Shown here piece after piece: positions 1 through 9,829 of a stretch of DNA of 43,555 nt. The notes under the pieces were generated by a model, which was not told where the DNA came from, made no database searches, and was given only the letters and a program-made list of their open reading frames with translations. A program made the translations under genes and the position numbers. Location of the stretch: NCBI GenBank assembly GCA_030374735.1, contig JASCIV010000121.1:1-43555 (forward strand), written 5' to 3'. Position 1 is the stretch's first letter. Each line of letters begins with the position of its first letter. Source of the DNA: Gracilaria caudata (taxonomy: Eukaryota; Rhodophyta; Florideophyceae; Gracilariales; Gracilariaceae).

Positions 1-708
1 CGGTCGGAAACACCTAAGATATCTAATACCTTCTCACCGTAGCACCGTAAGTGTAGTACGACTACTTAGTTGTGGTCAGTGGTTGCGATGTGGAGGTATT
101 ATAGGTCGTTGGGTCTTGAGCAAACCCACGCGTAGAAGCGGAATTAGCTTCACCGTTTCCATAAAAGAGAGAGAGAGAGAGAGAGAGAGTCCTGCTTGAC
201 AACGCTCGATATATCATCCTCCATGGCATCATGCCTGTGATCATGTGATACGTGATGTATCTATGATGTGATAGGAGATCATCACCATGATGCACGTACC
301 GAGTCGTGACTCCCGACAGACCGTGAACCCGGCCACATCGGTCATGGCGTTCGTCGCGGTATTTTCATTTCATCATTTACGAAGGTACATAATTTTAGAA
401 CGCAGCGATCATCAGCATGATGCTGCGGCAACCCAACCATCTACGAAGGTAACCTACCGTGTTCAACAAGTTGTTGGTGCGAAGAGTTCTATGTAGCGTC
501 TACCTTTGTCGCTCTGTGTCCTTGAGCTGCCATTGAATTGTAAGCCTGCGTTATGCGTGGATGAACTCTATGAGTCGGGCCTTCAAGTTCTCTCATAGTA
601 TATTCGCAGACCAAAGGCCATTGCACAGTAACTTGCCCTCGATTCTTTTCCGTGAACTCGTGCTCCCGTCGAATACGTCTTTACTTGTTGGCTTTTACAA
701 TCGTGCCC
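1..708. other. non-coding left flank
   Basis: I see no credible gene here; the open frames are short, overlapping and of low-complexity composition. The stretch holds a dinucleotide repeat at 166-189, many CATCAT/ATGATG palindromic words between 225 and 300, and an imperfect stem at 401-427 (about 11 bp with one bulged base). It probably supplies the promoter of the kinase gene that follows. Confidence 0.5.
166..189. repeat. (AG)12 microsatellite
   Basis: Twelve uninterrupted AG units are visible directly. A shorter GA run lies at about 41476-41482 near the other end of the window. Confidence 0.95.
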
Positions 709-2169
709 ATGGCGGCAGGTGGTAGCTTACAACATGAATGCCCATCAAATCGTGATCAAGAAACATACGTGGCACTCTTGGTCAACACGCAGAATGATAT
801 GGTCATCGTGCATCGCACAAGCAACCGACTCTGTTTCCCGCTGCTAGCGTCTCCAGAGATTCCATGGGACGGTCAGAAGATGAGCGAATGTTTCAGTCAG
901 CGCTTCAAACAAATGTGTGGCACAAAGTACGAATTGGTCTTTCTCTACTCAACCAGAAACGAGATTTACTCAGTTGGCACTCCGCATACAGCCATTTTTG
1001 AGGTCTTATCTCCAATTGATCCAACCAATGGAGAATCAATTCAGCCCACATTGCGTGAATACGTATGGATGTCACAGAGTACGGTACACCAATTATTCGA
1101 ACAGCCCAAATCCCCTTCGATGTTGGAACTTTGTGAGCACTCTACACTTCAAGCATTACGGAGAATAAACAGGCAGAACTTGACAAAGGATGAGTTACGA
1201 CTCTGGCAAGTCCCGGGATGGCACAGTGAGACAGTAATGGAAGCTACGAAAGCACTGAAGAATTTAGGATACGATCTGAAAGATGCTTTCGAGCAGGTAT
1301 CAATAACCCCCAACTCTGCTGTGCTAAGAGCCGAAACAGTGAAAGGAAGAGTGTATCTGAAGGCAAGCAATTGTGCTGAAGGAACCGTAACATCGCTGGT
1401 GGCGGGTTTTGCTCCCGAGTTGGTTCAAAAGCCAATATTTGTAAACAAGGAGAAGAAATGGATGTTAATGAATGATTACGGGGAAGAAATGGAAGATGAA
1501 GAATTTATGCTGCTGGACTACGAGAAGTTGTGTGTACCGCTCGGGAAGTTACATTTAGAATCATTGAAGCATATTGAGGCGTTGAAGGACGCTGGGGTGC
1601 CATGTGAATCCGCTGAATCGCTAATACGCAGAATAAGGAGAATAATTGAAGACCAAGAATTCCGAAGAACCCTAGGAAAATGTAAGGGCTTCGAAACGGA
1701 TGCGAAGGATGGAATGGCTGATCTGCAAGAGTGTTACGAACCACTAGGTGAATTCTTGCGTGACCTGTATGAAAATGAGTGTTTTCCTTTAGCGTTGGTT
1801 CACGGGGACGTACATAAAGGGAACATTATCAAGGCTGGTGATGGGTCTTACGTCGTTTTCGATTGGGGATGTGCCAGAATCGATCTCCCATTCTCGGATA
1901 TTATGTGCCTTAGAGGCCAAGTTTCTCCCGTTGAAGAACAGGAAAGAATTAGCATGGAATCTTATTTCAATCTATGGAAAGAATATGCATCCTTGCCTAA
2001 ACTCCAGTCGTTGTGTTCTTCAATGGACCTGAAAAGAAGACTCAGTATGTCGTTGGAGGGATTCGAATCCGCCATCTCCAACAATGCCAGTTCACTAATG
2101 GACCCTAACGATGTACTGGCTCTTGTATACGTATTGGCAGACATAATGACCGTAATGGAGGAAAAGTAG
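709..2169 (+). CDS. APH/choline-kinase-like phosphotransferase with Nudix-like N-terminal region
   Basis: A 486-residue protein from the first ATG at 709. The C-terminal half is an aminoglycoside-phosphotransferase-type kinase. It has the Brenner motif HGDVHKGN (H365, D367 as catalytic base) and a metal-binding DWG (D385), with an N-lobe strand pattern around residues 205-225. The first 145 residues resemble a Nudix-type fold (a hydrolase-like strand pattern), but I cannot see an intact Nudix box, so catalysis there is doubtful. The PGW motif just before the kinase domain is common in APH proteins of unknown substrate. The substrate is therefore unknown; small-molecule phosphorylation is an inference. 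The frame is open back to 574 without an ATG and encodes a hydrophobic, signal-like stretch (RLYLLAF) starting from a GTG at 652, so an upstream exon or non-AUG start is possible. No intron is seen. Confidence 0.75.
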   Translation: MAAGGSLQHECPSNRDQETYVALLVNTQNDMVIVHRTSNRLCFPLLASPEIPWDGQKMSECFSQRFKQMCGTKYELVFLYSTRNEIYSVGTPHTAIFEVLSPIDPTNGESIQPTLREYVWMSQSTVHQLFEQPKSPSMLELCEHSTLQALRRINRQNLTKDELRLWQVPGWHSETVMEATKALKNLGYDLKDAFEQVSITPNSAVLRAETVKGRVYLKASNCAEGTVTSLVAGFAPELVQKPIFVNKEKKWMLMNDYGEEMEDEEFMLLDYEKLCVPLGKLHLESLKHIEALKDAGVPCESAESLIRRIRRIIEDQEFRRTLGKCKGFETDAKDGMADLQECYEPLGEFLRDLYENECFPLALVHGDVHKGNIIKAGDGSYVVFDWGCARIDLPFSDIMCLRGQVSPVEEQERISMESYFNLWKEYASLPKLQSLCSSMDLKRRLSMSLEGFESAISNNASSLMDPNDVLALVYVLADIMTVMEEK

Positions 2170-2531
2170 CTGCTGTATCCCGATGAAAATCTCAGTGCAG
2201 AGCTGCAAGATTATGGCTTGAAAGCTGTGAACGGTTTAGGGAAAAGAGCTTAATCCACTGCTCAAGACTTCCCAGTTCAAAAGTCCAAGAACGAGACTGA
2301 GGGCTTCAGATTTCATATACTGTATATCTATATACATATAGTATATAGTATATACATCAACTTGCAAACTGAGTCAAGTATTGAGCTTTGATTGATTACA
2401 GTACACCCTACGAACTGTAAGTTTTGTGACCATTGGAGCACGTTCGAAACGTTTTGTCTTATTCGAAAAGGGTCTTCAAAATTCATTGATCTTGTCGAAG
2501 ACGGTTCGTCCCACAGTTGGATGTTGGGTGT
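2170..2531. other. intergenic spacer
   Basis: No gene is seen in about 360 bases. The spacer contains an AT-rich simple repeat at 2314-2357 and then the probable promoter and leader of the PUS7 gene. Confidence 0.6.
2314..2357. repeat. AT-rich TATA/TATAC simple repeat
   Basis: Degenerate TATAC/TATAG units form a self-complementary AT-rich tract between the kinase gene and the PUS7 gene. Confidence 0.7.
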
Positions 2532-5498
2532 ATGATACTGCTCGAGAGAGCTACTAGCGTTCTTCGAAGGTACCTTTGGTACCGCTCACACTCTTTGGCA
2601 GTCGCGCCAAACAGCGGAACAACAAATCTGATCGATCAAGCATCGATTGCTTCGTCTCCGTCTCGCATCATGCCCGTCACTGAAGCAGATGTGGCCATAA
2701 CCGAACGGCTCAGCTCTCACAATCCCTTCCGCGCCGTCCTGAAGCAAACCGTCGACGACTTCATCGTCAATGAAATAAGTCAACAAAACGCCGTGTTAAC
2801 GCTCACCACATTACCGCGAAGCACTCCCAAACGACCGCGTCCCGTATCTCCTCCACCTTCGGAGATTCCCTTTTCCGAAATCGATCAACTGTTTCCTTCG
2901 CACGATCCTCCACCCTCTGCCACGCTCGCTGCTGCGATCTCCGAAGCAAAATCCTCGCATTCTTTCCCCGTTCTCAAGGACAAGCATTCTCGAACAAAGC
3001 TTCATCATTGGGTACGACAATATCTACCGTCTTACATCGGCGATACCTTACAAACTGATGACGGGCAGGTAATTCGCATCCGTCTCCGTTCTGAGACAAA
3101 GCCCTGGAAAAGACGTCGCAAAGATGGCAGTGCAAATGAACAAGACAAACAGCGTGCGGCCAGTGACAATACGTATGACCCAAGAGAACATCACGCTGAC
3201 TACGAGCATTCCTTTCCAAGAAACTCCCTGGTCAATTTCGTCCTGTGGAAGAAGAATCGAGACACCACAGAGGCGTTGACAATGCTTGGAAAGGCCCTGT
3301 CCAGGAACGTCAAACACTTTGCATACGCGGGCACAAAGGATAAGCGTGCTGTGACTACACAACTCGTGCAGATACGCGGCGTGCAAGAAAGGGATTTAGC
3401 ACGCGCTAATTCCAAGCTATTGCAACGCGACCGTAATCGTGCCTCTGTTCTTGTTGGAAATGTGTCCTTAGCAGCACGTAATGCAAAATCTTCACCACTT
3501 CGACTGGGCGATTTGAAGGGCAATCGATTCACGCTTGTACTGCGTGACGTCGAACCGCACTGTGATGCCAGCATTCACACCGCAGTAGACAGTATTCGTG
3601 AATTAGGCTTCATCAACTATTTTGGGCTTCAGCGCTTTGGATCCGGCGTCTCTCCGACTCATGTGACTGGGTTTGCAGTTCTGAGGGGAGATTTTAAGGA
3701 AGTATGCCGTCGAATTCTTTTGCCGCTTCGAATTGACGAAGATGACAGCAAAATGCATCCTGCTCGTAAACGTTTTGTGCAGGCATTGGAACAATTTGGG
3801 AGGGATGAGATCACTGCGACTCAGCTTTTATCACAGCTTGCGCCTTGGCAACGAATTGAACGTGCTATGGTGGAATCGTTTGCGAGTGATGAGAAGAGAG
3901 GCGTTACCGTGCGCGACTACAAGAAAGCCTTCGGAAGACTCCCTAGGTTTTTGCGTATGATGTATGGTCATGCTGTACAAAGCTATCTTTGGAATGTGAT
4001 GGCATCTGAACGGGTTAGGCTCAGCAAGCCAGACTTGACGAGCAATAGGTATGCGATTGAGGGTGATTTGGTTGAAGAAACGGGTGAACGTGGCGATGAG
4101 CTTTCCTTCAAAACTAAGGTACGGCAGGTCACCAAAGAAGAGCAAGAGAATAAGTCTATTTCCGTTCATCGTGTTCTAATACCTGTACTGGGTTCGGAAG
4201 TCCAATTACCATCTGCTCCATACACGAAAAAGGCTCAAGAAATCATTGAAGCAGAGAAACTGGATTTCAAAGAACAAGCGAGATCAGAATATCAGGTGAA
4301 AGGCACTTATCGTCGTTTGCTTGCGGTTCCCAAAGATTTTGAGTCGAAATTTGTTTCGTACAGCGACAAACATGATGTCGTGGTGCCAGCGAAAGTTGGA
4401 GTCCTTCTGGCGGGATTGAACGAAAAGAAGGTGACTTCTCCTCAAGCAAATGGTACGAAGAACGTTGACGGAGAAAGTACCAAAAAGGAAGACATCGTTT
4501 CTGGTGTCGAAAGTGTAGTCAGTCAAGGTAAGGTGGGAGTAGAGACGATGGGAGGGGAAGACGGCAGTGTCACTAAGTCTGAGGCTAGTGACAAGCACGA
4601 TGGGGTTTTTCTAGTGCACGAGGTGGACAATTCGAAAACTTCAGTCAGGAAAAACTCGAAAGAGGACGAAGCTGACGACAATGATGGTACAACTGAAGAG
4701 AGGGAAGAGAAAGTGATCACAAGTGATGTCGGTCAAGAAAATGCAGAGATACAGAAAGAGACGCGGGAAGGTGTAAAAGTAGACCCAGCTGACGTTGACT
4801 TCAACAAAAACGGCGCTGCTGAGCAACCTTCGAAAGAAGCAGCTGAGAATGGCGAAGGGATTAAACCTGCACAAAAGGATGGTGAAGCATGTGGTGATGT
4901 TCAAATGGAGGATGAGAAGAAAGATCAAAATTGTCACCAGTCAAAAGATACAAGCGAAGCGAAGGAGGCCAAAGAATTGAGTGCGAGCAAAGACGCAGCG
5001 ATGGAAACTGTCACTAGCGTTGAAGAAGATGGTCGGCAAAGTGAGGGAAGCGTGGAGAACAGCGACGGCCTTGTCCAAAGCCCAGCGTTGGCGGCTGCGC
5101 AGGAGGCCTTCCGATCGAAAGAGACGGGAGACTATGTTGTTGAAGTAGTCAGAGTGGAAGAGCGAATTGCCTCGAACAAGGCAGCCAAAAAGTTGGAAGA
5201 CAAGCAGAGCGCACTGGTTGAGGACGCTTCCCATGACAAGGCAGAGGACGCTAGCGGTCATGAAGTTGTGCCTCACGGGAGACCACCTACAAATGAAGAC
5301 GGTGGCAACAATGACTTGGATGCTGCAGACCCAAGCAGTTCTGGCAGCAATAGAGAAGATAGCGGGATCAAGTCCAGAAGGGCTCTAATTATTTCATTTA
5401 GCTTGGGGTGTGCGGAGTACGCGACCATGTTGGTACGCGAGTTAACTGGTCACGAGAGTTCTACTGCGGCACAAAAAGCACTGCAAGGAAGTGTATAG
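2532..5498 (+). CDS. PUS7: tRNA pseudouridine synthase, TruD/PUS7 family, with large acidic insertion
   Basis: The enzyme isomerises uridine to pseudouridine in tRNA (position 13 in the family's classical substrate) and, in eukaryotes, in some mRNAs. The product is 988 residues from ATG 2532. The catalytic motif GTKDKRA is present (D270 is the nucleophile by family knowledge), as are the NYFGLQRFG motif near residue 363 and the helix LPRFLRMMYGHAVQSYLWN. The usual last strand (RRALIISFSLGCAEYATML, about residues 949-968) is separated from the rest by about 320 acidic, Glu/Lys/Asp-rich residues (about 630-946) that look disordered. Family members lack this. The first 46 residues before a second ATG at 2670 are basic and hydrophobic, so they may be an organelle-targeting extension; initiation at 2670 would give the nuclear or cytosolic form. 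Confidence 0.93.
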   Translation: MILLERATSVLRRYLWYRSHSLAVAPNSGTTNLIDQASIASSPSRIMPVTEADVAITERLSSHNPFRAVLKQTVDDFIVNEISQQNAVLTLTTLPRSTPKRPRPVSPPPSEIPFSEIDQLFPSHDPPPSATLAAAISEAKSSHSFPVLKDKHSRTKLHHWVRQYLPSYIGDTLQTDDGQVIRIRLRSETKPWKRRRKDGSANEQDKQRAASDNTYDPREHHADYEHSFPRNSLVNFVLWKKNRDTTEALTMLGKALSRNVKHFAYAGTKDKRAVTTQLVQIRGVQERDLARANSKLLQRDRNRASVLVGNVSLAARNAKSSPLRLGDLKGNRFTLVLRDVEPHCDASIHTAVDSIRELGFINYFGLQRFGSGVSPTHVTGFAVLRGDFKEVCRRILLPLRIDEDDSKMHPARKRFVQALEQFGRDEITATQLLSQLAPWQRIERAMVESFASDEKRGVTVRDYKKAFGRLPRFLRMMYGHAVQSYLWNVMASERVRLSKPDLTSNRYAIEGDLVEETGERGDELSFKTKVRQVTKEEQENKSISVHRVLIPVLGSEVQLPSAPYTKKAQEIIEAEKLDFKEQARSEYQVKGTYRRLLAVPKDFESKFVSYSDKHDVVVPAKVGVLLAGLNEKKVTSPQANGTKNVDGESTKKEDIVSGVESVVSQGKVGVETMGGEDGSVTKSEASDKHDGVFLVHEVDNSKTSVRKNSKEDEADDNDGTTEEREEKVITSDVGQENAEIQKETREGVKVDPADVDFNKNGAAEQPSKEAAENGEGIKPAQKDGEACGDVQMEDEKKDQNCHQSKDTSEAKEAKELSASKDAAMETVTSVEEDGRQSEGSVENSDGLVQSPALAAAQEAFRSKETGDYVVEVVRVEERIASNKAAKKLEDKQSALVEDASHDKAEDASGHEVVPHGRPPTNEDGGNNDLDAADPSSSGSNREDSGIKSRRALIISFSLGCAEYATMLVRELTGHESSTAAQKALQGSV

Positions 5499-5710
5499 CA
5501 ACCATCTTGGAGAGAACAATATAAAAGATTAAGAAAACAATCCTCGTCTAGCACTGCGACAACGTAGATTCGTCGTGCTCTGAGCGGAGACAGGGCGCAA
5601 GAAGACGGTTCTCGCTAAAACTGGAATTTGGTTGTTGTGCTGGAGCGTTTAGTCCTGTGAGCTACATGTGTAGCGGCACAAGACATTATCACCAGTGGCT
5701 TAAGTCATAT

Positions 5711-6949
5711 TTATAACCGGTCTAGTTCCTCTAGTGCGGCATACACGACTTTCATTTGCTGTTCCGTGCCCATTGAAACTCGTATACAATCGGTCAAACC
5801 AGGTGCTGTGTAGTAACGTATCAAAATGCCGCGATCGGCCAATTGCTGCTTAAGCTGCGCAGCGTCGCGACCATCTTTAACTCGACAAAGCACATAATTC
5901 GATTGTGAAGGATATGGACTCAGCCAGTCATACTTCGCAATTGTGTCATAAAAGATGTGGCGTTGTCTGACCAAACGATCCACCTTGTCCAGCAAATCAT
6001 GTTTTTCCTTGATGGAGGCGATGGCAGCAATCTGACCAGCAACTGATACATTATATGGTTGCTTGATTTTCCACATGTGCTTCATGATTGAAAGAGGAAA
6101 TGCTCCATATCCGACTCGCATACCCGCTAATGCAGCCCATTTGGAAAACGTTCGTAATACAACAAGATTATCATACGAAGGAACCAACGAAAAGCGGTTA
6201 ACGTCGGCAAACTCAAAGTATGCTTCATCGATCACGACAACGGTTGGCAATGCAAGAAGACGTTTGACATGCTCTTCCGACAATACGCTACCATCAGGGT
6301 TGTTCGGACTGGCAACGAATACCAGTTTTGGAGGAAACGCTTCTTCTGCGAATACGCGTTCGATGGCATCTACATCCACGGCGAAATCGGAACGGCGAGA
6401 GACGTTAATGATGCGTGCACCGTTGACGTCGGCATCGAAGCGATACATTCCAAAGGTAGGAGGGCAGTTGATGATGCTGTCCTGAGTACCCGGTGTGACG
6501 AAAAGGCGAAACAATAAATCAATGAGCTCATCAGCACCGGCTCCAGCCATGATATACTCCTTAGGCATGTTGGTATAATCAGCAATGGCATCTCGCAAGA
6601 AAGAAGACTCGGGATCCGGGTAAATGTGAAGGTACTTTGCATCGGCAAGCGCAGAAGCCACGGACGGAGCCGGACCGAAAGGGTTTTCATTCGCATCGAG
6701 CTTGACAATCTCCGAGGGATGACGACCAAGCCTTTCCGCAAGCACTTCATATGGAACAATAGGGTTGTATGGAGCGATCTCGCGAAGGGCGGGTCGTATG
6801 GAGTTTTCCGGGGAGAAGCGTTGGGTAGGGTTCAACACTGCTCGTGGAGAGGCATGTGGCTGCAGGGCGGACGTTGTGGCGGGGATGGAGGTGCTGTTGA
6901 GACGTCGGAGTGGCAAGCATATTTGAAACGATAGCGAAGAAGAGACCAT
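5711..6949 (-). CDS. HISC: histidinol-phosphate aminotransferase, plastid-targeted
   Basis: A PLP-dependent fold-type I aminotransferase that converts imidazole-acetol phosphate plus glutamate to histidinol phosphate and 2-oxoglutarate, in histidine biosynthesis. The 412-residue product has a Ser/Thr-rich, basic N-terminus of about 50 residues typical of a plastid transit peptide. The catalytic domain follows, beginning with IRPALREIAPY and KLDANENPFGP. SPNNPDG (N215-N216) contacts the cofactor, the DEAYFEF segment follows, and FSKWAALAGMRVGYG contains the Schiff-base lysine K270. The length is normal for a plant-type HisC with transit peptide. The start is a true ATG (6949-6947). The gene is divergent from IST1 with a 580-bp shared upstream region. 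I see no intron. Confidence 0.95.
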   Translation of the reverse strand: MVSSSLSFQICLPLRRLNSTSIPATTSALQPHASPRAVLNPTQRFSPENSIRPALREIAPYNPIVPYEVLAERLGRHPSEIVKLDANENPFGPAPSVASALADAKYLHIYPDPESSFLRDAIADYTNMPKEYIMAGAGADELIDLLFRLFVTPGTQDSIINCPPTFGMYRFDADVNGARIINVSRRSDFAVDVDAIERVFAEEAFPPKLVFVASPNNPDGSVLSEEHVKRLLALPTVVVIDEAYFEFADVNRFSLVPSYDNLVVLRTFSKWAALAGMRVGYGAFPLSIMKHMWKIKQPYNVSVAGQIAAIASIKEKHDLLDKVDRLVRQRHIFYDTIAKYDWLSPYPSQSNYVLCRVKDGRDAAQLKQQLADRGILIRYYTAPGLTDCIRVSMGTEQQMKVVYAALEELDRL

Positions 6950-7529
6950 GGCGATGGATTTGGTGCGGTGGAGTCAGCGTGGTGGGAGTGTCAGGGACCG
7001 ACGAAGGAGATTGCGTTAAGAACGGCGTAAGATTAGCATCTATCTTAGCACAGATATCGGATATAGTTACAGAGGGCTACCCTTGCATCTCATGTCGTCG
7101 ATGATGAGGTTGATGCGGACAGCTCTGACAGCGCAGCGGTACACAGAAGGTAACGATACAAGTGGAAGGCGTGGCTACGCGTCCACCAAGCCCCAGCGCG
7201 GAACCGCATTGTGTAAGCTGACACATGTCGAGTCCTCGTGAAGGAAAAAGTGTGGAAAAATTTATGGCGCAGTAAAACGATGGCAACAAAACCACGTGCT
7301 TGTTGGCGTGCTGGAGCGCGCCGTCCTTGCTGGCCCTTCGCTCCATTGCACTTACCCCGCTGTAACCTTTGTCGCGCTCAACTGTTGCCATTTAACGAGC
7401 AGCGTCTGACGCTCAACAATCCCTCGTCGCGGCAACACTCGCACGTCCAGAACTAACCCATTTTCTCATAACATCTAGTCCGCCAGACCACTAACTCACC
7501 GCCTTCGCTGACTTTGAGTGCTCGTTCTC
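6950..7529. promoter_or_regulatory. divergent promoter region HISC/IST1
   Basis: A 580-bp gap between divergent starts with no credible gene. A G-box core CACGTG lies at 7293-7298. Two CTAAC words (7453-7457 and 7491-7495) sit shortly before the IST1 ATG and, with the following pyrimidines and AG, could mark a 5' UTR intron; the motif reading is an inference. Confidence 0.45.
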
Positions 7530-8627
7530 ATGAAGGCCATGAAGGGAATGCTCGCGCGCAAACTCGCTCGCGGTCACGAACAGTCCGTACCGCCGCCCTC
7601 CGTCGTTCCCGCGGCCGCAGTTATGAAGGCCCCACCCGCCTGGGACGCCACTCGCTTCCGCGTGCAGCTTAAGATGGCCAAAAACCGCATCGACATCCAG
7701 CGTGGAAAGAAGGATAATGAAATACAGGCCACTCGAATCGTCATTGCCAACCATCTACGTTCTCATAAGGAGACTTTGGCTCGCATTCAGGCCGAACGAA
7801 TTCTGCGCGAACTCTCACAGATAACCGCTTTTGACGTCATTGATACCTTCATTGAACTGCTGCAGACACAGAACAACGTGCTTGCTGTGCAGAGAGATTT
7901 TGACGCCGCTCCTCAAGATGTCAAGGAAAACGTCGCCTCGGTTGTGTTTGCCTCCTCGAGACTGAATGTGCCCGAGCTACAAATTGTGTGTTCTATGCTT
8001 CGAGAGCATTTTGGCCCGGCTGTAATCGACCCATTGCGCACCTTAACCGGACCAAATATCAAGTACATAAATAAGATCCTCGCCATCAACCTGGAAGGTG
8101 GTACTCCTGATGGCTACCGAGTTTTAGAAGAACTATCAAGTATTGCAACAGAACATCAGATTAACTGGATTCCGCCACCCGAAGATATCCACCTCGACCA
8201 GGGAAGTAGTTTACGTTCGTCCGACCCAGGATACTATCGACCGGAGCGTTTCCCACAAGCGACCAACATTCCCGGCATGACCCCTCCAACTGCTCCGCCC
8301 TTTAATATTCCAGGCCATGCGCCATACGACAATATGCCTTATGGTGGCGCCCCACCTGCCCCGCATCCAGGAATGCAACCATCTGCCCCTCCGTCATTTG
8401 ATCCATCCGCTGGCGCTCCTGGTACCATGTACCCGTTTCATGATCCTAATGTACACCTTGAGACTCCGAGCTACATTCCACCACCCCCCTCAGCTCCGCA
8501 CAGTTCGTCGAGGAGGAATGGTCGAGGCCCTGATGAAGGCGGTGCATCGCTACCTATGCCCAAAGAGCCCTCCTTTCTGAATGATGATGCTTTGGAAGCT
8601 AGATTTCGGGAACTAAGAAAGAAATAG
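7530..8627 (+). CDS. IST1: IST1, ESCRT-III-associated protein
   Basis: A regulator of the AAA ATPase VPS4 in ESCRT-III disassembly and multivesicular body sorting; cytosolic and recruited to endosomes. The product is 365 residues from ATG 7530; the first upstream in-frame codon is only a GTG. The Ist1 domain (about residues 35-210) shows the expected alpha-helical pattern: WDATRFRVQLKMAKNRI, then RIQAERILRE, FELLQTQ-like helices, SMLREHFGP and INKILAIN. The C-terminal third is Pro/Gly/Met-rich and unstructured. It ends in a short acidic-to-basic helix (DDALEARFRELRKK) that matches the MIM-type C-terminal motif position used by IST1 to bind MIT domains of VPS4. A second Ist1-domain gene occurs at 29109. 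Confidence 0.92.
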   Translation: MKAMKGMLARKLARGHEQSVPPPSVVPAAAVMKAPPAWDATRFRVQLKMAKNRIDIQRGKKDNEIQATRIVIANHLRSHKETLARIQAERILRELSQITAFDVIDTFIELLQTQNNVLAVQRDFDAAPQDVKENVASVVFASSRLNVPELQIVCSMLREHFGPAVIDPLRTLTGPNIKYINKILAINLEGGTPDGYRVLEELSSIATEHQINWIPPPEDIHLDQGSSLRSSDPGYYRPERFPQATNIPGMTPPTAPPFNIPGHAPYDNMPYGGAPPAPHPGMQPSAPPSFDPSAGAPGTMYPFHDPNVHLETPSYIPPPPSAPHSSSRRNGRGPDEGGASLPMPKEPSFLNDDALEARFRELRKK

Positions 8628-8892
8628 GAATGCGTACCATGTAAAGTAAGTAAAAGCCAAACGAATGAACAACTCGTGTAAGGACTATCAAGCGTTGGAA
8701 TGTGCACCCAATGAAAGTCATTAACGATAAACTTTTGTTTTTGTAGACATCTACGTGTCGTGCAAGACAGGAACAAAATAACTGAGGCGAAAGGTCGATG
8801 GTACGACACATAGCCGAAGTACTGCTACAGAGTGTGAGAATCATGACAGAGTACAGACTGAGACTAGAGTTTAGTACAAGTAGGTCAACAGT

Positions 8893-9442
8893 CTACTCCT
8901 CTTCAGCAATGCTCTTCTCATATTCTTCTGCGGTCATGAGCCCATCAATCTCGGAAGGGTCAGAAACCTTAACCTGAAAGATCCATCCCTCACTATAGGG
9001 TTCTTTGTTAATGGCGTCTGGCGCTTCTTCCAGATTTTCATTGACTCCAACAATCTCTCCATTCAGTGGTGAGTATACGTCCGCAGCGGCCTTGACGGAT
9101 TCGATGGTGGCAGCGCGCTCACCTGATACAGCTTCAGAACCCATCTCCGGCAAATCAGCGAAGACAATATCGCCCATCGTGCTCTGTGCATGATCAGTGA
9201 TACCGACTGTTGCTACGTCACCATCAAGCTTTGCCCATTCATGGGACGATTTATATTTGCGATCGCTTGGGTCTTCATGGGCGTTCGGAGAAGGTTAGTG
9301 GAGATTGCGGGCGGACCGAAGCAGAAAAGATGCATATCTTGGACTTACAAGACGAGAAGGCGCGCGCCAATGACGGACGAGCAAATGTCGGCGCCGTCTG
9401 CACAATGCGACGCAAAGGAAGAGAGCGGAGGATAGCTGCCAT
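8893..9442 (-). CDS. GCVH: glycine cleavage system H protein, two exons, mitochondrial
   Basis: The lipoyl carrier of the glycine decarboxylase complex, which shuttles the aminomethyl group between P, T and L proteins; essential to photorespiration. My spliced model has exon 1 at 9442-9349 and exon 2 at 9272-8893, with a 76-nt intron (9348-9273) that has a GTAAGT donor, a CACTAAC branch site (9300-9294) and an AG acceptor. It joins in phase and gives 157 residues, the family's usual precursor size. Residues 1-31 (MAAILRSLPLRR...) are a classic mitochondrial presequence. KSSHEWA and VGITDHAQ precede the lipoylation motif ESVKA (K92). The frame is open upstream of 9442 with further ATGs at 9646 and 9616, but the presequence favours 9442. 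Convergent with IST1. Confidence 0.93.
9273..9348 (-). other. GCVH intron (76 nt)
   Basis: The donor GTAAGT is at 9348-9343, branch CACTAAC at 9300-9294, and acceptor AG at 9274-9273. It is required to join the presequence exon to the H-protein core and keeps the frame. Confidence 0.85.
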
Positions 9443-9829
9443 AGTGAACTGAACCTCGAAAGTCGGCGTCAACTTTGAGAAGCAGGTGATCGACCAAGAC
9501 GGAGGAGAAGAATAGTATGATGAAGGCGAGTCCAGCTTTATCCCTACTGTAGAGGTGTAACGGTGGGTTAAACGCGAACGAGCAAACAACCACAGACGAG
9601 CGCGAAAAGGAGGCATTGTGTGGCTAGCGATGCAGATCGCCAGCATCTGATGCGCCAGATCAGAGCGCCGGGCATCATCCACTAGACCACGTGGAAATAC
9701 TGTATGCCGCTGATTGGTTTACAAGTTGCGGCAACTTGCTCTCCGCAACAGGAGCGCACTTGTGCCGTTCTTGCATTGCACTCCCGGACATCTTGAGTCC
9801 ACCTCGACGTCGCTCCGGAAGAAATCTTC
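9443..9829. other. intergenic region with tRNA-like A-box relic
   Basis: Upstream of GCVH and downstream of the A43 gene. I see no protein gene. On the minus strand, 9692-9618 carries a strong A-box-like word (TGGTCTAGTGG) and a tRNA-like anticodon arm. It lacks a TTCGANNC T-loop, so it is not called as a tRNA. Confidence 0.3.

Noticed and set aside
1..190. Similarity between the left edge (CACCTAAG..ATCTAATA, then AG repeat) and 41387-41482
   Set aside because: The shared words are short with mismatches, of the kind expected by chance in 43 kb, and the order of other similar words differs, so I cannot claim a dispersed repeat.
2041..2080. ATTCGAATCC resembling a tRNA T-loop
   Set aside because: It lies inside the kinase coding sequence and no tRNA cloverleaf surrounds it.
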